Part shown: piece by piece, positions 1-7,405 of the stretch
Layout of the letters: each line of letters starts with the position of its first letter
Position numbering within the stretch: position 1 is the stretch's first letter
NCBI GenBank assembly: GCA_045132055.1
Contig: JBGURP010000027.1
Span: 124,001-188,000 of the forward strand
Length of the DNA stretch: 64,000 nt
DNA from: F23-D06 sp045132055
GTDB taxonomy: Bacteria; Bacteroidota; Bacteroidia; Bacteroidales; WCHB1-69
Reading direction: 5' to 3'
Position numbers and translations under genes: made by a program
Notes under the pieces: model-generated
The model's database searches: none
What the model saw: the letters and a program-made list of their open reading frames with translations, nothing else
Told to the model about the DNA's origin: nothing

Positions 1-1055
1 TGGCGGTTAATGACACTGATATCGCCAAGCGTGTTCTGTTGCTCGGCAATGAGTTCCTGCCAGTCGGCCAAACCCGGACGATGGATGTCGGCGGTCATGA
101 TACGGCCCTTCGGCGCACCGTAATTGGTGTACAAATAGAGTTTGTCACCGTCGGTCAGCACAGGACTGTACTGATAGTCCATATCGGAGGTCATCTGGAT
201 GAACTGCGAGTTAGGTTGACGCAGGTCGCGTACATAGAGGATGTTGCCAGCCCCTGCCCCACTCTCAAACAGGTACATCACCGTCTCCTCCTCATTGATG
301 CTAACGCCATAGAAGCACTTGGGACGCGCAGGATTCTGGTAGAAAAGCACATCCTGCGACTGCGGCGTACCGATTTTATGGTAATAAATCTTGTGTGTTT
401 CATTGACATTGGAGAACTCCTTGCCTTTCTCCGGCGCATCGTAGGCGCTGTAGTAGAAGCCGTCGCCCTGCCAGTCGGCGCCTGAGAACTTGGCCCACTC
501 AATGTGGTCGCTGGTAAGCTGGCCCGTCTTGAGGTCGATAACGTAGAACTCCTGCCAGTCGCTGCCGGAGCGCGAGATGCTGTAGGCGGCCCAGCGACCG
601 TTATGCGAGAAATAGACACCCTGAAGGGCCACCGTGCCGTCGGTGCTCAGCGTGTTGGGATCGAGGAACACGCGCGGCGTGCCGCCCAGCTCGTCCATCA
701 CATACATCACGCTCTGGTTCTGCAAGCCGTCGTTCTTGAAGAAGTACCACTTGCCGTGGCGCTTGCGCGGCGCGCTGATCTTCTCATAGTTCGCCAATTC
801 GGTCAACCGGTTCAGCAACTTCTGACGGAATGGAATCTTGGCCAGATACGCGTTGGTAACCTGGTTTTCAGCTTCCACCCAAGCGGTGGTCTGCGCGCTG
901 GTATCGTTCTCCAGCCAGCGGTACGGATCGGCCACGACCGTGCCGAAGTAGGTATCCGTGGTACCGTCCTTGACAGCCTTCGGATATTGGATATTCTGTG
1001 CCATAAGCGTTGTTGCAGCCATTGCAGCCATTAAAACAAGAATATTCTTTTTCAT
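1..1055 (-). CDS. Prolyl oligopeptidase family serine peptidase (S9A), C-terminus beyond the left edge
   Basis: The protein starts at the ATG at 1055-1053 and stays open for 351 codons to the window edge, so only the N-terminal half is visible. It begins with a signal peptide (MKKNILVLMAAMAATTLMAQ) followed by the S9A hallmark DPYRWLE near residue 43 and the propeller sequence FLDPNTLSTDGT near residue 131. Family knowledge: S9A enzymes cut short proline-containing peptides; a seven-bladed propeller covers an alpha/beta hydrolase domain. The catalytic Ser-Asp-His lie in the missing part, so activity cannot be checked. The signal peptide suggests periplasmic location. It begins 11 bases after the M6-like protease on the same strand, so the two are probably co-transcribed and may degrade protein in sequence (inference). 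Confidence 0.88.
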   Translation of the reverse strand, partial: MKKNILVLMAAMAATTLMAQNIQYPKAVKDGTTDTYFGTVVADPYRWLENDTSAQTTAWVEAENQVTNAYLAKIPFRQKLLNRLTELANYEKISAPRKRHGKWYFFKNDGLQNQSVMYVMDELGGTPRVFLDPNTLSTDGTVALQGVYFSHNGRWAAYSISRSGSDWQEFYVIDLKTGQLTSDHIEWAKFSGADWQGDGFYYSAYDAPEKGKEFSNVNETHKIYYHKIGTPQSQDVLFYQNPARPKCFYGVSINEEETVMYLFESGAGAGNILYVRDLRQPNSQFIQMTSDMDYQYSPVLTDGDKLYLYTNYGAPKGRIMTADIHRPGLADWQELIAEQQNTLGDISVINR

Positions 1056-1066
1056 ATTTTGGAAAA

Positions 1067-2644
1067 TTATTGTGCGATAAGTTTATGGGTACTTGACGTG
1101 CCGTCATTCGTATAAGCCTTCAGTATGTAAAGTCCTTTCGGCAGATGCGACACAGACAAGGTACAGCGGTTTTCACTCATATTGGATTCCGTAAACACCA
1201 AATGTCCGACAGCATCATACAGTTCCACCCGGCTGATGTCTTCACCTTCAACCGTAACGATGTCATGAGCCGGATTCGGCCACACTTTCAAGGCTTCAGC
1301 AGAAGAGACATCCTCAACACCGGTATTGAAGAAATGCACATGGAAGGTAAGCTGGTTGCCATCTTCTTGGATATTCGTAATTTCAAAGCTTGTTTCCGGC
1401 GTGCCATCTGTCAGATAAGGATGTGGGTTTGTCGTCGGACCAAAGGAGGTGCGACCAGACTCCTGACTGAAATGCGCATTATAGAGTTGGCCATTCACCG
1501 TGTCGCTTGCGCTGCCCGGACGAAAAATCCAGTACTGATGCGCCTGCGTATGATAGTCGAAGAAAGCATTGGCAAACATGCCATTGTAATCCAACGGCAC
1601 TGTATCGTTCCAACGTGCAGCTATAAGCCCTATGCCCGGGACACCTGCATCGAACAAGTCCAAATAGCGACGGTATTCGAAAACAAACCATTGCGTGGGG
1701 TCAATGCTCGATTTGATGTAGTAGCAGTTCTGCGACGGGCTTGAACCCACGCTATACAGGGTATAATCACCGTCCTCGGTTATTTCTATCGGGTCATCAG
1801 ACACATGCAAAATCTTGTTTTTGTAAATAGCGGCTGTATGATTGGGCCAAGAATTGTCTTCCATCATATCCCAGCTTCCAGCCGGTCGAACGTCGGAATA
1901 GTTAATATAGTGATAAAGATCCGGCAAATCCAACGAATGTCCCATTTCATGACGGAAAACATTTGCCGTAAAATAGTAAGAAGAGCCTTCAAATTCCATA
2001 TTAAACGTATTAGCACGGACGCCATTGATGGTCGCGATATAGCCCAATGAATCATGCGGAAAATACTCCATGTGAGGCCACAGGATGGATGCCCAAGAGC
2101 CTGTGCCGCCCTTCACCACGAAGCTGAGGTTGTCAATGTCACCGTCGCCGTCGCCGTCCAGCGCGATGTTGGGATCCACCAGATGCAGGGAATCCACATA
2201 TTTCACGATACGACCCAACAGCAAAGCCTCACGCATGGAAACGCCCATGAAGGGATTTTCCTCCTGATAGCCGATGGGATTCCATGAACTATAGGGTTCA
2301 AAATAGCCGCGAGGAAAAACATCCTGATAAGAGATGATTTGCCCGTTCTGTATATTGTTGGTATATACCGTGTTATAATGAATCTTGTCGTACGACAGGG
2401 CCTTGAAAAAATTATACACGCTTAAATATCCATCCGTTTTCCCATTGAACATGGAGTCAATTTCTGCAAACGAGTGGTCTATCTCAGCGTCATCTGCAAA
2501 ACGCACGAAAACCACCAGATTGGTCATTTCCGTCGCCTCGCTCTGGGCAATGGCACGCACAGGCATAATCAAGCATACTGCGCCTGCAATACATACACAA
2601 AGTCGCAACATCCAACTGGAATTATTACTGCTTCTGTTTTTCAT
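1067..2644 (-). CDS. M6-family secreted metalloprotease with type IX secretion C-terminal tail
   Basis: The 525-residue protein has a signal peptide ending near AIAQ (about residue 34), a zinc-protease motif HEMGHSLDLPD at about residues 232-242 with a downstream Met-turn-like GSWDMM, and an Asp-rich loop (DGDGDGDID) that could bind calcium. The last ~80 residues look like a type IX secretion sorting domain: they begin LKVWPNPAHD and contain VELYDAVG and LPKGLYILKAYT. The family is immune inhibitor A-like extracellular endopeptidases. I chose the MKN start at 2644 because it directly precedes the signal peptide; upstream in-frame ATGs add residues that do not look like a signal. It follows the GIN lipoprotein by 55 bases and precedes the oligopeptidase by 11 bases. 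Export through T9SS is inferred from the tail only. Confidence 0.88.
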   Translation of the reverse strand: MKNRSSNNSSWMLRLCVCIAGAVCLIMPVRAIAQSEATEMTNLVVFVRFADDAEIDHSFAEIDSMFNGKTDGYLSVYNFFKALSYDKIHYNTVYTNNIQNGQIISYQDVFPRGYFEPYSSWNPIGYQEENPFMGVSMREALLLGRIVKYVDSLHLVDPNIALDGDGDGDIDNLSFVVKGGTGSWASILWPHMEYFPHDSLGYIATINGVRANTFNMEFEGSSYYFTANVFRHEMGHSLDLPDLYHYINYSDVRPAGSWDMMEDNSWPNHTAAIYKNKILHVSDDPIEITEDGDYTLYSVGSSPSQNCYYIKSSIDPTQWFVFEYRRYLDLFDAGVPGIGLIAARWNDTVPLDYNGMFANAFFDYHTQAHQYWIFRPGSASDTVNGQLYNAHFSQESGRTSFGPTTNPHPYLTDGTPETSFEITNIQEDGNQLTFHVHFFNTGVEDVSSAEALKVWPNPAHDIVTVEGEDISRVELYDAVGHLVFTESNMSENRCTLSVSHLPKGLYILKAYTNDGTSSTHKLIAQ

Positions 2645-2699
2645 ACTTTCCATATTATTCGGCTTTAACATAATTTTCCAAAATGATGACAACTACCCA

Positions 2700-3410
2700 T
2701 TACGGGCGCGGCATGACTGTTGAGCCTCCGGATGTGGGACAGTTGACAACAGAGTTGCCGGGACAATCCATCACATGTCCATAGGTAAGCGTACTGGCCC
2801 CGCTGAGTTCCACATTCAGGATGGAGCAGAAGGTCACATCGGCATTGCTGGCACCGCTCATCTCACCATGCACCGACTGAGCGTTCAGATTAGCAGCTTT
2901 CAGCGTGCTAGCACCACTGAGTTCTATATCCATATTATTCTGGCATAAACCGTAAATCAATGCGTCAGAAGCCCCCGACAGTTCAACATCCAATTCATCC
3001 GTTTCTACGACGCCTTGGTACGTAGAAGCCCCGGAAAGCTCAATTTCCACATCATTGCATCTGAGATCTCCCCGGAATGAAGAAGCGCCACTGAGGTCGA
3101 TGCTCCTCAAGTTGGCATTGGCAGGAATGACTGCAATGGCTTTGCCATTATAGTGCGTATTCGGCTTAAAACCAACATACAGCTTGCCGTTGTTCACTCT
3201 CACGACCACTCTCTCATGGGCCAATTCTCCCACGGTGACCACCACATCGCTCACCTGATCGCTCACGGTCACTTCGAATGCATTACTAACGGAAAGCTCG
3301 GTATAATTACCGTTGATGGGATAGTTTTGGGTTGTAGGAGTACCATAATCCTTGACACATCCCACACACAGGATCGCGCATAAAGAAAGCAGCAAAATCG
3401 TTTGTTTCAT
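2700..3410 (-). CDS. GIN-domain (DUF2807) lipoprotein with six SGAS beta-helix repeats
   Basis: A lipoprotein signal peptide with lipobox CVGC (Cys18) leads into a DUF2807/GIN-type domain. The repeat (D/E)(L/M)SGAS occurs six times, with SGAS at about residues 107, 126, 145, 165, 185 and 203, that is every 18-20 residues, as expected for one coil of a right-handed beta-helix. GIN ('head domain of trimeric autotransporter adhesin'-like) proteins are abundant in Bacteroidota; substrate and role are mostly unknown. The mature protein is probably anchored to the outer membrane. A TATTTTTGC box lies about 30 bases upstream, so this gene may head a unit with the two peptidase genes downstream. The C-terminus has two cysteines (CPGNSVVNC) that could pair. 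Confidence 0.85.
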   Translation of the reverse strand: MKQTILLLSLCAILCVGCVKDYGTPTTQNYPINGNYTELSVSNAFEVTVSDQVSDVVVTVGELAHERVVVRVNNGKLYVGFKPNTHYNGKAIAVIPANANLRSIDLSGASSFRGDLRCNDVEIELSGASTYQGVVETDELDVELSGASDALIYGLCQNNMDIELSGASTLKAANLNAQSVHGEMSGASNADVTFCSILNVELSGASTLTYGHVMDCPGNSVVNCPTSGGSTVMPRP

Positions 3411-3436
3411 ATTCGTATTTTTTATTGATTAAGGCT

Positions 3437-3445
3437 GCAAAAATA
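3437..3445 (-). promoter_or_regulatory. -7 promoter box for the GIN lipoprotein unit
   Basis: Reading the minus strand, TATTTTTGC matches the Bacteroidota -7 consensus TAnnTTTGC; it ends 27 bases before the lipoprotein start codon. No clear -33 element was assigned. Confidence 0.6.
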
Positions 3446-3487
3446 CAACTTTATTACTTTGTCTAATAGCGTGGTCGCACGGGTGCA

Positions 3488-4081
3488 TCACCGTATCCCC
3501 AACACCCTATGCACTTGCAGCGAGAGCCGCCAGCCGGGATTCTGCATGACAGCCTCCACGCACGCGGCAAGGTTGGCTTGGCGTTGCGCAGCATCATCAC
3601 AGTAGCAGGGCTGCAGGAAGCGGTATTTGGTTTCAATTTTGTCGTAAACATGGAGGTTCTGCCCACAATAGACCACTTTGAGCTCGTCGCAGCGGGTGAG
3701 CACGCAGGGCTCGCCGTCGCCGCCCTCAAAACCGATCTTCGGCGAAAGTGTCACCCAATCCAGTGAATGTGGCAGCGCGCGCGTGCCGTTCGTCTCAATG
3801 GCCACTACCCTGCCCGTCTGCTCCTTCAGCGCACGCACGAAGGCATCGTCCACGAACAGCGACGGCTCGCCGCCCGTGAGCACCACCAACGGTGCGTTCT
3901 CGTAGCGGTTCACCTCGCGGATGATCTCTTCCAACGACATCATCACATGGGATTGGTGCTGCGTGTCGCAAAAAGCACAACGCAAATTGCAGCCGCTGAA
4001 GCGCACAAACACCGCGGGCGTGCCGGTATGGTAGCCTTCGCCCTGCAAGGAGTGGAATAATTCGTTTATCGGATACATCAT
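3488..4081 (-). CDS. queE: 7-carboxy-7-deazaguanine synthase QueE (radical SAM)
   Basis: The protein converts 6-carboxytetrahydropterin to 7-carboxy-7-deazaguanine in the queuosine pathway. The radical SAM cluster motif CNLRCAFC (Cys31, Cys35, Cys38) follows FHSLQGEG and VRFSG, the usual QueE N-terminus, and LTGGEPSL near residue 70 is the SAM-binding GGE motif. At 197 residues it is a normal length. Two adjacent ATG codons (4081 and 4078) are both possible starts; the first overlaps the queD stop in an ATGA arrangement, pointing to translational coupling. It is the last gene of queF-queC-queD-queE. Confidence 0.95.
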   Translation of the reverse strand: MMYPINELFHSLQGEGYHTGTPAVFVRFSGCNLRCAFCDTQHQSHVMMSLEEIIREVNRYENAPLVVLTGGEPSLFVDDAFVRALKEQTGRVVAIETNGTRALPHSLDWVTLSPKIGFEGGDGEPCVLTRCDELKVVYCGQNLHVYDKIETKYRFLQPCYCDDAAQRQANLAACVEAVMQNPGWRLSLQVHRVLGIR

Positions 4082-4431
4082 TCGAAATTTTGCACGGCAT
4101 CGTCCGCAATGTAGGAGGCCTTGTTGTCACGCGACTCCCACACATCCGCGCGATAGCAGTTGGGCACAGTATCCACAATCCACTTGGCCAAATTCTCGGC
4201 AGTGGGGTTGAAGTCCAGTTCCTCATTAAGGTTCTTGTGGTCTATCCGCCCATGTATCAGGCGTTTGATCTCTGTGAAATCGCACACCATCCCGTTGCTG
4301 TCCAATTCTTTGGTCCGACAATAGACATTGATTTTCCAATTATGGCCATGCAGGTTCTCGCACTTGCTCTCGTAATCGAGATACAACTGGTGGCAGGAGG
4401 AAATTTCAAGGGTTTTTCGTACGTAATACAT
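4078..4431 (-). CDS. queD: 6-carboxy-5,6,7,8-tetrahydropterin synthase QueD
   Basis: The enzyme converts 7,8-dihydroneopterin triphosphate to 6-carboxytetrahydropterin, the step before QueE. It is a short (117 residues) PTPS-family protein. Zinc ligands are His14, His28 and His30 (LHGH); Cys24 (SKCENLHGH) is the catalytic Cys; DH at 64-65 and Glu99 match the remaining active-site positions. Its stop overlaps the queE start. It is separated from queC by 85 bases that carry a low-complexity TTAGAG-type repeat, the only sizeable gap in the operon. Confidence 0.94.
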   Translation of the reverse strand: MYYVRKTLEISSCHQLYLDYESKCENLHGHNWKINVYCRTKELDSNGMVCDFTEIKRLIHGRIDHKNLNEELDFNPTAENLAKWIVDTVPNCYRADVWESRDNKASYIADDAVQNFE

Positions 4432-4478
4432 TTATAGTTTAGAGTTTATAGTTTATAGATTAGAGATTTTTTTAAGAC
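4432..4478. repeat. Low-complexity TTTATAG/TTAGAG repeat inside the queuosine operon
   Basis: Degenerate repeats of TTTATAGTTTAGAG and TAGATTAGAGAT fill most of the queC-queD gap. The same family sits next to other genes at 16471, 30336, 40462, 44339 and 52221. It does not code and no protein-binding role is known to me. Confidence 0.6.
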
Positions 4479-4516
4479 TATAGACCAACAGCCCAAATCA
4501 TCGTCATTGTTCATCG

Positions 4517-5173
4517 TCATCGTTCATACTCCGTCGTATCGTGTATGCCGGCTTCGCTGAAGGCTTCGATGCGCTCGCGGCAGGTGCCGCATTTGCCACA
4601 GTGCTTCTCGCCACCCTTGTAGCAAGAGTAGGTCTCGCTGTAGTCCAAGCCCAATGCTTTGCCTTTCAGGGCAATATCCGCCTTGCTCAAGCCGGTATAT
4701 GGGGCAAAAACCGTGACATTCTCGTAAGTACCCGCGCTCATGGCCTCTGACATGGCATTCACAAAGTTCGGGCGGCAATCAGGATAGATGGCATGGTCGC
4801 CGGCGTGGTTGGCAATCATCACGCGCTTGAGTCCATTGCTCTCGGCCATGCCACAAGCGATGGCCAACATGATACCGTTGCGGAAGGGCACCACCGTGGA
4901 TTTCATGTTCTCATCATCGTAATTACCCTCGGGAATATCCTCCGGAGCACCCAAAAGTGCACTTTTGAAGTATTGGTACATAAAATCTAACGGAATTATC
5001 AGATGCTTGATACCCAGCCGTTTGCAATGCATGATAGCATACTCGCGTTCGCGGGCGTTCTGCGTGGAGCCGTAATCAAAGGTGATGGCCAGCGCAATCT
5101 GCTCCCGATATTCGTACAGCATGGTGGTTGAGTCCATGCCGCCCGAGATGATGATGACGGAATCTTTTTCCAT
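4517..5173 (-). CDS. queC: 7-cyano-7-deazaguanine (preQ0) synthase QueC
   Basis: QueC uses ATP and ammonia to turn 7-carboxy-7-deazaguanine into preQ0. The PP-loop ATP-binding motif SGGMDS is at residues 10-15. The C-terminal zinc site is visible as Cys184, Cys192, Cys195 and Cys198 (CYKGGEKHCGKCGTC). YTGLSKADI and the conserved PFRNG (about residue 96) are also typical. The 218-residue length is normal. It starts 9 bases after the queF stop, so the two are co-transcribed. Confidence 0.96.
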   Translation of the reverse strand: MEKDSVIIISGGMDSTTMLYEYREQIALAITFDYGSTQNAREREYAIMHCKRLGIKHLIIPLDFMYQYFKSALLGAPEDIPEGNYDDENMKSTVVPFRNGIMLAIACGMAESNGLKRVMIANHAGDHAIYPDCRPNFVNAMSEAMSAGTYENVTVFAPYTGLSKADIALKGKALGLDYSETYSCYKGGEKHCGKCGTCRERIEAFSEAGIHDTTEYER

Positions 5174-5182
5174 ACTTCTACC

Positions 5183-5653
5183 CTATTTTTGATGGAAATT
5201 AGCCAATAAACGCTGTTTCACCATATCCTGATGATCCTTATCACCATAATTGGCAAAAGGTTTGATGGAGATGCCGCCACGCGGGTTGAACAGTCCAATC
5301 ACCTCCAAATATTTGGGATCCATCAGTTTCACCAGATCTTTCATGATGATGTTCACGCAATCCTCGTGGAAATCGCCATGGTTGCGGAAGCTGAAGAGAT
5401 AGAGTTTCAGACTCTTGCTCTCCACCATGCGCACGCGCGGGATGTAGTTGATGATGATATGTCCGAAATCGGGCTGGCCGGTCTTGGGGCACAACGAGGT
5501 GAATTCTGGACAATCCAGCGTCACAATATATTCATTTTCAGGATGTTTATTCTCAAAAGTCTCCAACACTTCCGGGGTGTAATCGTACTGGTATTGGGTG
5601 TTCTGATTGCCCAACAAGGTCACGCCATCCAGTTCTTTTTCATTTCTTGCCAT
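5183..5653 (-). CDS. queF: NADPH-dependent preQ0 reductase QueF
   Basis: QueF reduces preQ0 to preQ1, the base inserted into tRNA by Tgt. It is the short, unimodular type (156 residues). The catalytic Cys is Cys55 in TSLCPKTGQPDFG, with Asp62 nearby, and the family signature ESKSLKLY is at 78-85. I chose the ATG at 5653 (MARNEK) over the one six bases upstream because the promoter box at 5670-5678 would leave only about five bases of leader for the latter. First gene of the queF-queC-queD-queE operon. The leader is far too short for a preQ1 riboswitch. Confidence 0.94.
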   Translation of the reverse strand: MARNEKELDGVTLLGNQNTQYQYDYTPEVLETFENKHPENEYIVTLDCPEFTSLCPKTGQPDFGHIIINYIPRVRMVESKSLKLYLFSFRNHGDFHEDCVNIIMKDLVKLMDPKYLEVIGLFNPRGGISIKPFANYGDKDHQDMVKQRLLANFHQK

Positions 5654-5669
5654 ATGCATTAAATTTGCG

Positions 5670-5678
5670 GCAAAAATA
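5670..5678 (-). promoter_or_regulatory. -7 promoter box of the queuosine operon
   Basis: TATTTTTGC on the minus strand, ending 16 bases before the chosen queF start. Predicted transcription start near 5664, giving a leader of roughly ten bases. Confidence 0.65.
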
Positions 5679-5723
5679 CGATTTTATTGGCTTCTATGAC
5701 TTTTCCTATATCCATAAAAAGTG

Positions 5724-5732
5724 TATTTTCGC
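5724..5732 (+). promoter_or_regulatory. Probable -7 box for the tRNA-Ala/RsmI-like unit
   Basis: TATTTTCGC differs from TAnnTTTGC at one position and lies 46 bases before the tRNA-Ala. It is the best candidate for the tRNA and the following methylase gene. Confidence 0.45.
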
Positions 5733-5778
5733 GGCCGCAAAACAGAAAAGCCTTCTTCAAACGGAAGGTTTCGCGAAT

Positions 5779-5854
5779 GGGGATGTAGCTCAGCTGGTAG
5801 AGCACTTGGTTCGCAATCAAGGGGTCGCGGGTTCGAATCCCGTCCTCTCCACCA
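5779..5854 (+). tRNA. tRNA-Ala (anticodon CGC), CCA encoded
   Basis: A 76-base cloverleaf can be folded by eye: acceptor GGGGATG/CCTCTCC, D arm GCTC-AGCTGGTA-GAGC, anticodon arm CTTGG-TTCGCAA-TCAAG, T arm GCGGG-TTCGAAT-CCCGT, then A-CCA. The anticodon is CGC (5812-5814), reading GCG. The G3:U70 wobble pair, the alanine identity element, is present. Weak points are a T6-C67 mismatch in the acceptor stem, a G31-T39 pair next to the anticodon loop and a G49-T65 pair. The gene lies 16 bases before the RsmI-like gene. Confidence 0.88.
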
Positions 5855-5870
5855 TCATTAACAATCCCAA

Positions 5871-6587
5871 ATGACTGGCAAATTATACCTCATTCCCACT
5901 CCCATCGCCGAAGGCGAGTTCGGAAGTATCTTCCCGGCCTTCAACGCGGAGATCATCAACCAGATTGACACTTACATTGTAGAAGAACTGCGCACAGCAC
6001 GGCGTTTCCTGCGCTATGCAGGCATCCAAAAGCGCATTGACGAGTTGCAATTCTTCGAGCTCAACGAGCACACACAGGGCGTGGAACTGAACGAGTACCT
6101 GCAACCCTGTCTGGACGGCCATAACGTAGGCTTGATGTCGGAGGCAGGCGTGCCCTGCGTGGCAGACCCAGGCAACATAGCTGTGGCCAAGGCCCACCAG
6201 CTCGGCATCGAGGTAGTGCCGCTCATCGGGCCCAGCTCCATCATCCTTGCACTGATGGGAAGCGGTCTGAACGGACAAAATTTCACTTTCCACGGCTATC
6301 TGCCAGTGGACCAGTACGATCGCGAAAAGCGAATCAAATCCCTGGAGGCTATCGCCATCAAGACTGGGCAAACGCAACTGTTCATCGAGACGCCCTATCG
6401 CAACCGGCGCATGGCAGACTCCATCTGCAAGGTTTGCGAACCCGCCACACGCCTCTGCATCGCCGCCGGTCTGACCTCCGAGAATGCTTTCCTGAAAACG
6501 CAGTCTGTTTCCAAATGGCGCAAATATTTCGAAGATGAACGCAACGCTTTGGACAAACGTCCGTGCATTTTTTTGCTGGGCAGATAA
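5871..6587 (+). CDS. RsmI-like tetrapyrrole-methylase family SAM-dependent methyltransferase
   Basis: The 238-residue protein belongs to the group with RsmI (16S rRNA C1402 2'-O-methyltransferase). Visible features are the N-terminal LYLIPTPIAEG, where RsmI has a similar glycine-containing strand, VGLMSEAGVPCVADPG near residues 83-98 (the SAM-binding region, RsmI-type DAGtP/isDPG), VVPLIGPSSIILALMGSG near 115, and FIETPYRNRRM near 174. It is shorter than RsmI (about 280 residues), like a second paralogue common in Bacteroidota, so I do not give it the symbol rsmI. It lies between two tRNA genes. An RNA substrate is likely but not proven. Confidence 0.8.
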   Translation: MTGKLYLIPTPIAEGEFGSIFPAFNAEIINQIDTYIVEELRTARRFLRYAGIQKRIDELQFFELNEHTQGVELNEYLQPCLDGHNVGLMSEAGVPCVADPGNIAVAKAHQLGIEVVPLIGPSSIILALMGSGLNGQNFTFHGYLPVDQYDREKRIKSLEAIAIKTGQTQLFIETPYRNRRMADSICKVCEPATRLCIAAGLTSENAFLKTQSVSKWRKYFEDERNALDKRPCIFLLGR

Positions 6588-6604
6588 GAATCCGATTTTT
6601 TTTG

Positions 6605-6613
6605 TATTTTTGC
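6605..6613 (+). promoter_or_regulatory. -7 promoter box of tRNA-Leu
   Basis: TATTTTTGC, 31 bases upstream of the tRNA-Leu. A T-rich stretch precedes it; no -33 element assigned. Confidence 0.65.
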
Positions 6614-6643
6614 AGCCTCAAAAATGAGACGTTCTTTGAACGC

Positions 6644-6727
6644 GCCGAAGTGGTGGAATGGTAGACACGAGGGACTTAAAATCCCTTGCTCATTGCGAGC
6701 GTGTGGGTTCAAGTCCCACCTTCGGTA
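6644..6727 (+). tRNA. tRNA-Leu (anticodon TAA)
   Basis: Class II tRNA with a long variable arm. Acceptor GCCGAAG pairs with CTTCGGT (first pair G-T), the anticodon arm is AGGGA-CTTAAAA-TCCCT with anticodon TAA, the variable arm contains the hairpin TGCTCATTGCGAGCG, and the T arm is GTGGG-TTCAAGT-CCCAC. Discriminator A at 6727. CCA is not encoded (CTT follows). Confidence 0.95.
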
Positions 6728-6738
6728 CTTAAAGCCAA

Positions 6739-6761
6739 GCATCCAGATGGATGCTTTTTTT
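6739..6761 (+). terminator. Rho-independent terminator after tRNA-Leu
   Basis: Six-base stem GCATCC/GGATGC with a four-base loop, followed by seven T residues. Confidence 0.85.
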
Positions 6762-6784
6762 GTATCCACACCTAAGCTGCAGAA

Positions 6785-7354
6785 TCAAGGAAGATTGCGG
6801 TATTTTGCAATGGAATAGATGTATTCTTCTTTCTGAACAGTTTCAAAAAGATAATTCTCCGATTCCGACAGCACCATTTTCATATCGTTGTGGATACCTT
6901 CACCCGTAAGTTTGAGAAGGGCCTCCTTTCTCGTCCAAAAGTACAGAAACTGCATGGTGGGATTCGATGAGACGCGGATTTGCTCCTGTTCTCTATCGTT
7001 CATCGTATAATTGACTAACGAAGGCGAGATTTGGCGAATCGTCTCCACATCCGCACCCACGGGCTGGTCGCTGAGGGCACACAGGGCCACGTTGCCGGAA
7101 TGGCTGAAGTTGAAGTAAATGTCAGGATAATCCAAAAGGAAAGGCTTTCCGTCTTCCGAATAACCCAAAACAGGATTCTCGGCGATGCCATACTCTTCAT
7201 GAAGACCTTTTTTCAACAGAAGATATACCGCCAGACAAAGACGTTTGCCGTTCTCGTGCCGGAATTTCATCGCCTGTTCGCGACGCTGTGCAGAAACCTT
7301 GGCCAAAGCTGCCTCCATGTCAAGCACATCCGTATGATCGTTGAGATAGACCAT
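6785..7354 (-). CDS. 4'-phosphopantetheinyl transferase superfamily protein
   Basis: The enzyme transfers the phosphopantetheine arm of coenzyme A to a carrier-protein serine. Sfp/AcpT-type motifs are present in order: NFSHSG (82-87), VGADVETI (99-106, with metal ligands Asp102 and Glu104) and WTRKEALLKLTG (140-151, with the third metal ligand Glu144). At 189 residues it is near the short end of the group. No carrier protein or synthase gene is adjacent, so its target (fatty-acid ACP or another carrier) is open. A weak TAcTTTG box at 7389-7396 may drive it. Confidence 0.88.
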   Translation of the reverse strand: MVYLNDHTDVLDMEAALAKVSAQRREQAMKFRHENGKRLCLAVYLLLKKGLHEEYGIAENPVLGYSEDGKPFLLDYPDIYFNFSHSGNVALCALSDQPVGADVETIRQISPSLVNYTMNDREQEQIRVSSNPTMQFLYFWTRKEALLKLTGEGIHNDMKMVLSESENYLFETVQKEEYIYSIAKYRNLP

Positions 7355-7405
7355 GATCAGTCAACCATCTCAAAGTGAAAAACCGATTCCAAAGTAATAT
7401 CGCTA

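Noticed and set aside
5654..5678. preQ1 riboswitch in front of queF
   Set aside because: The predicted leader is about ten bases, too short for any preQ1 aptamer.
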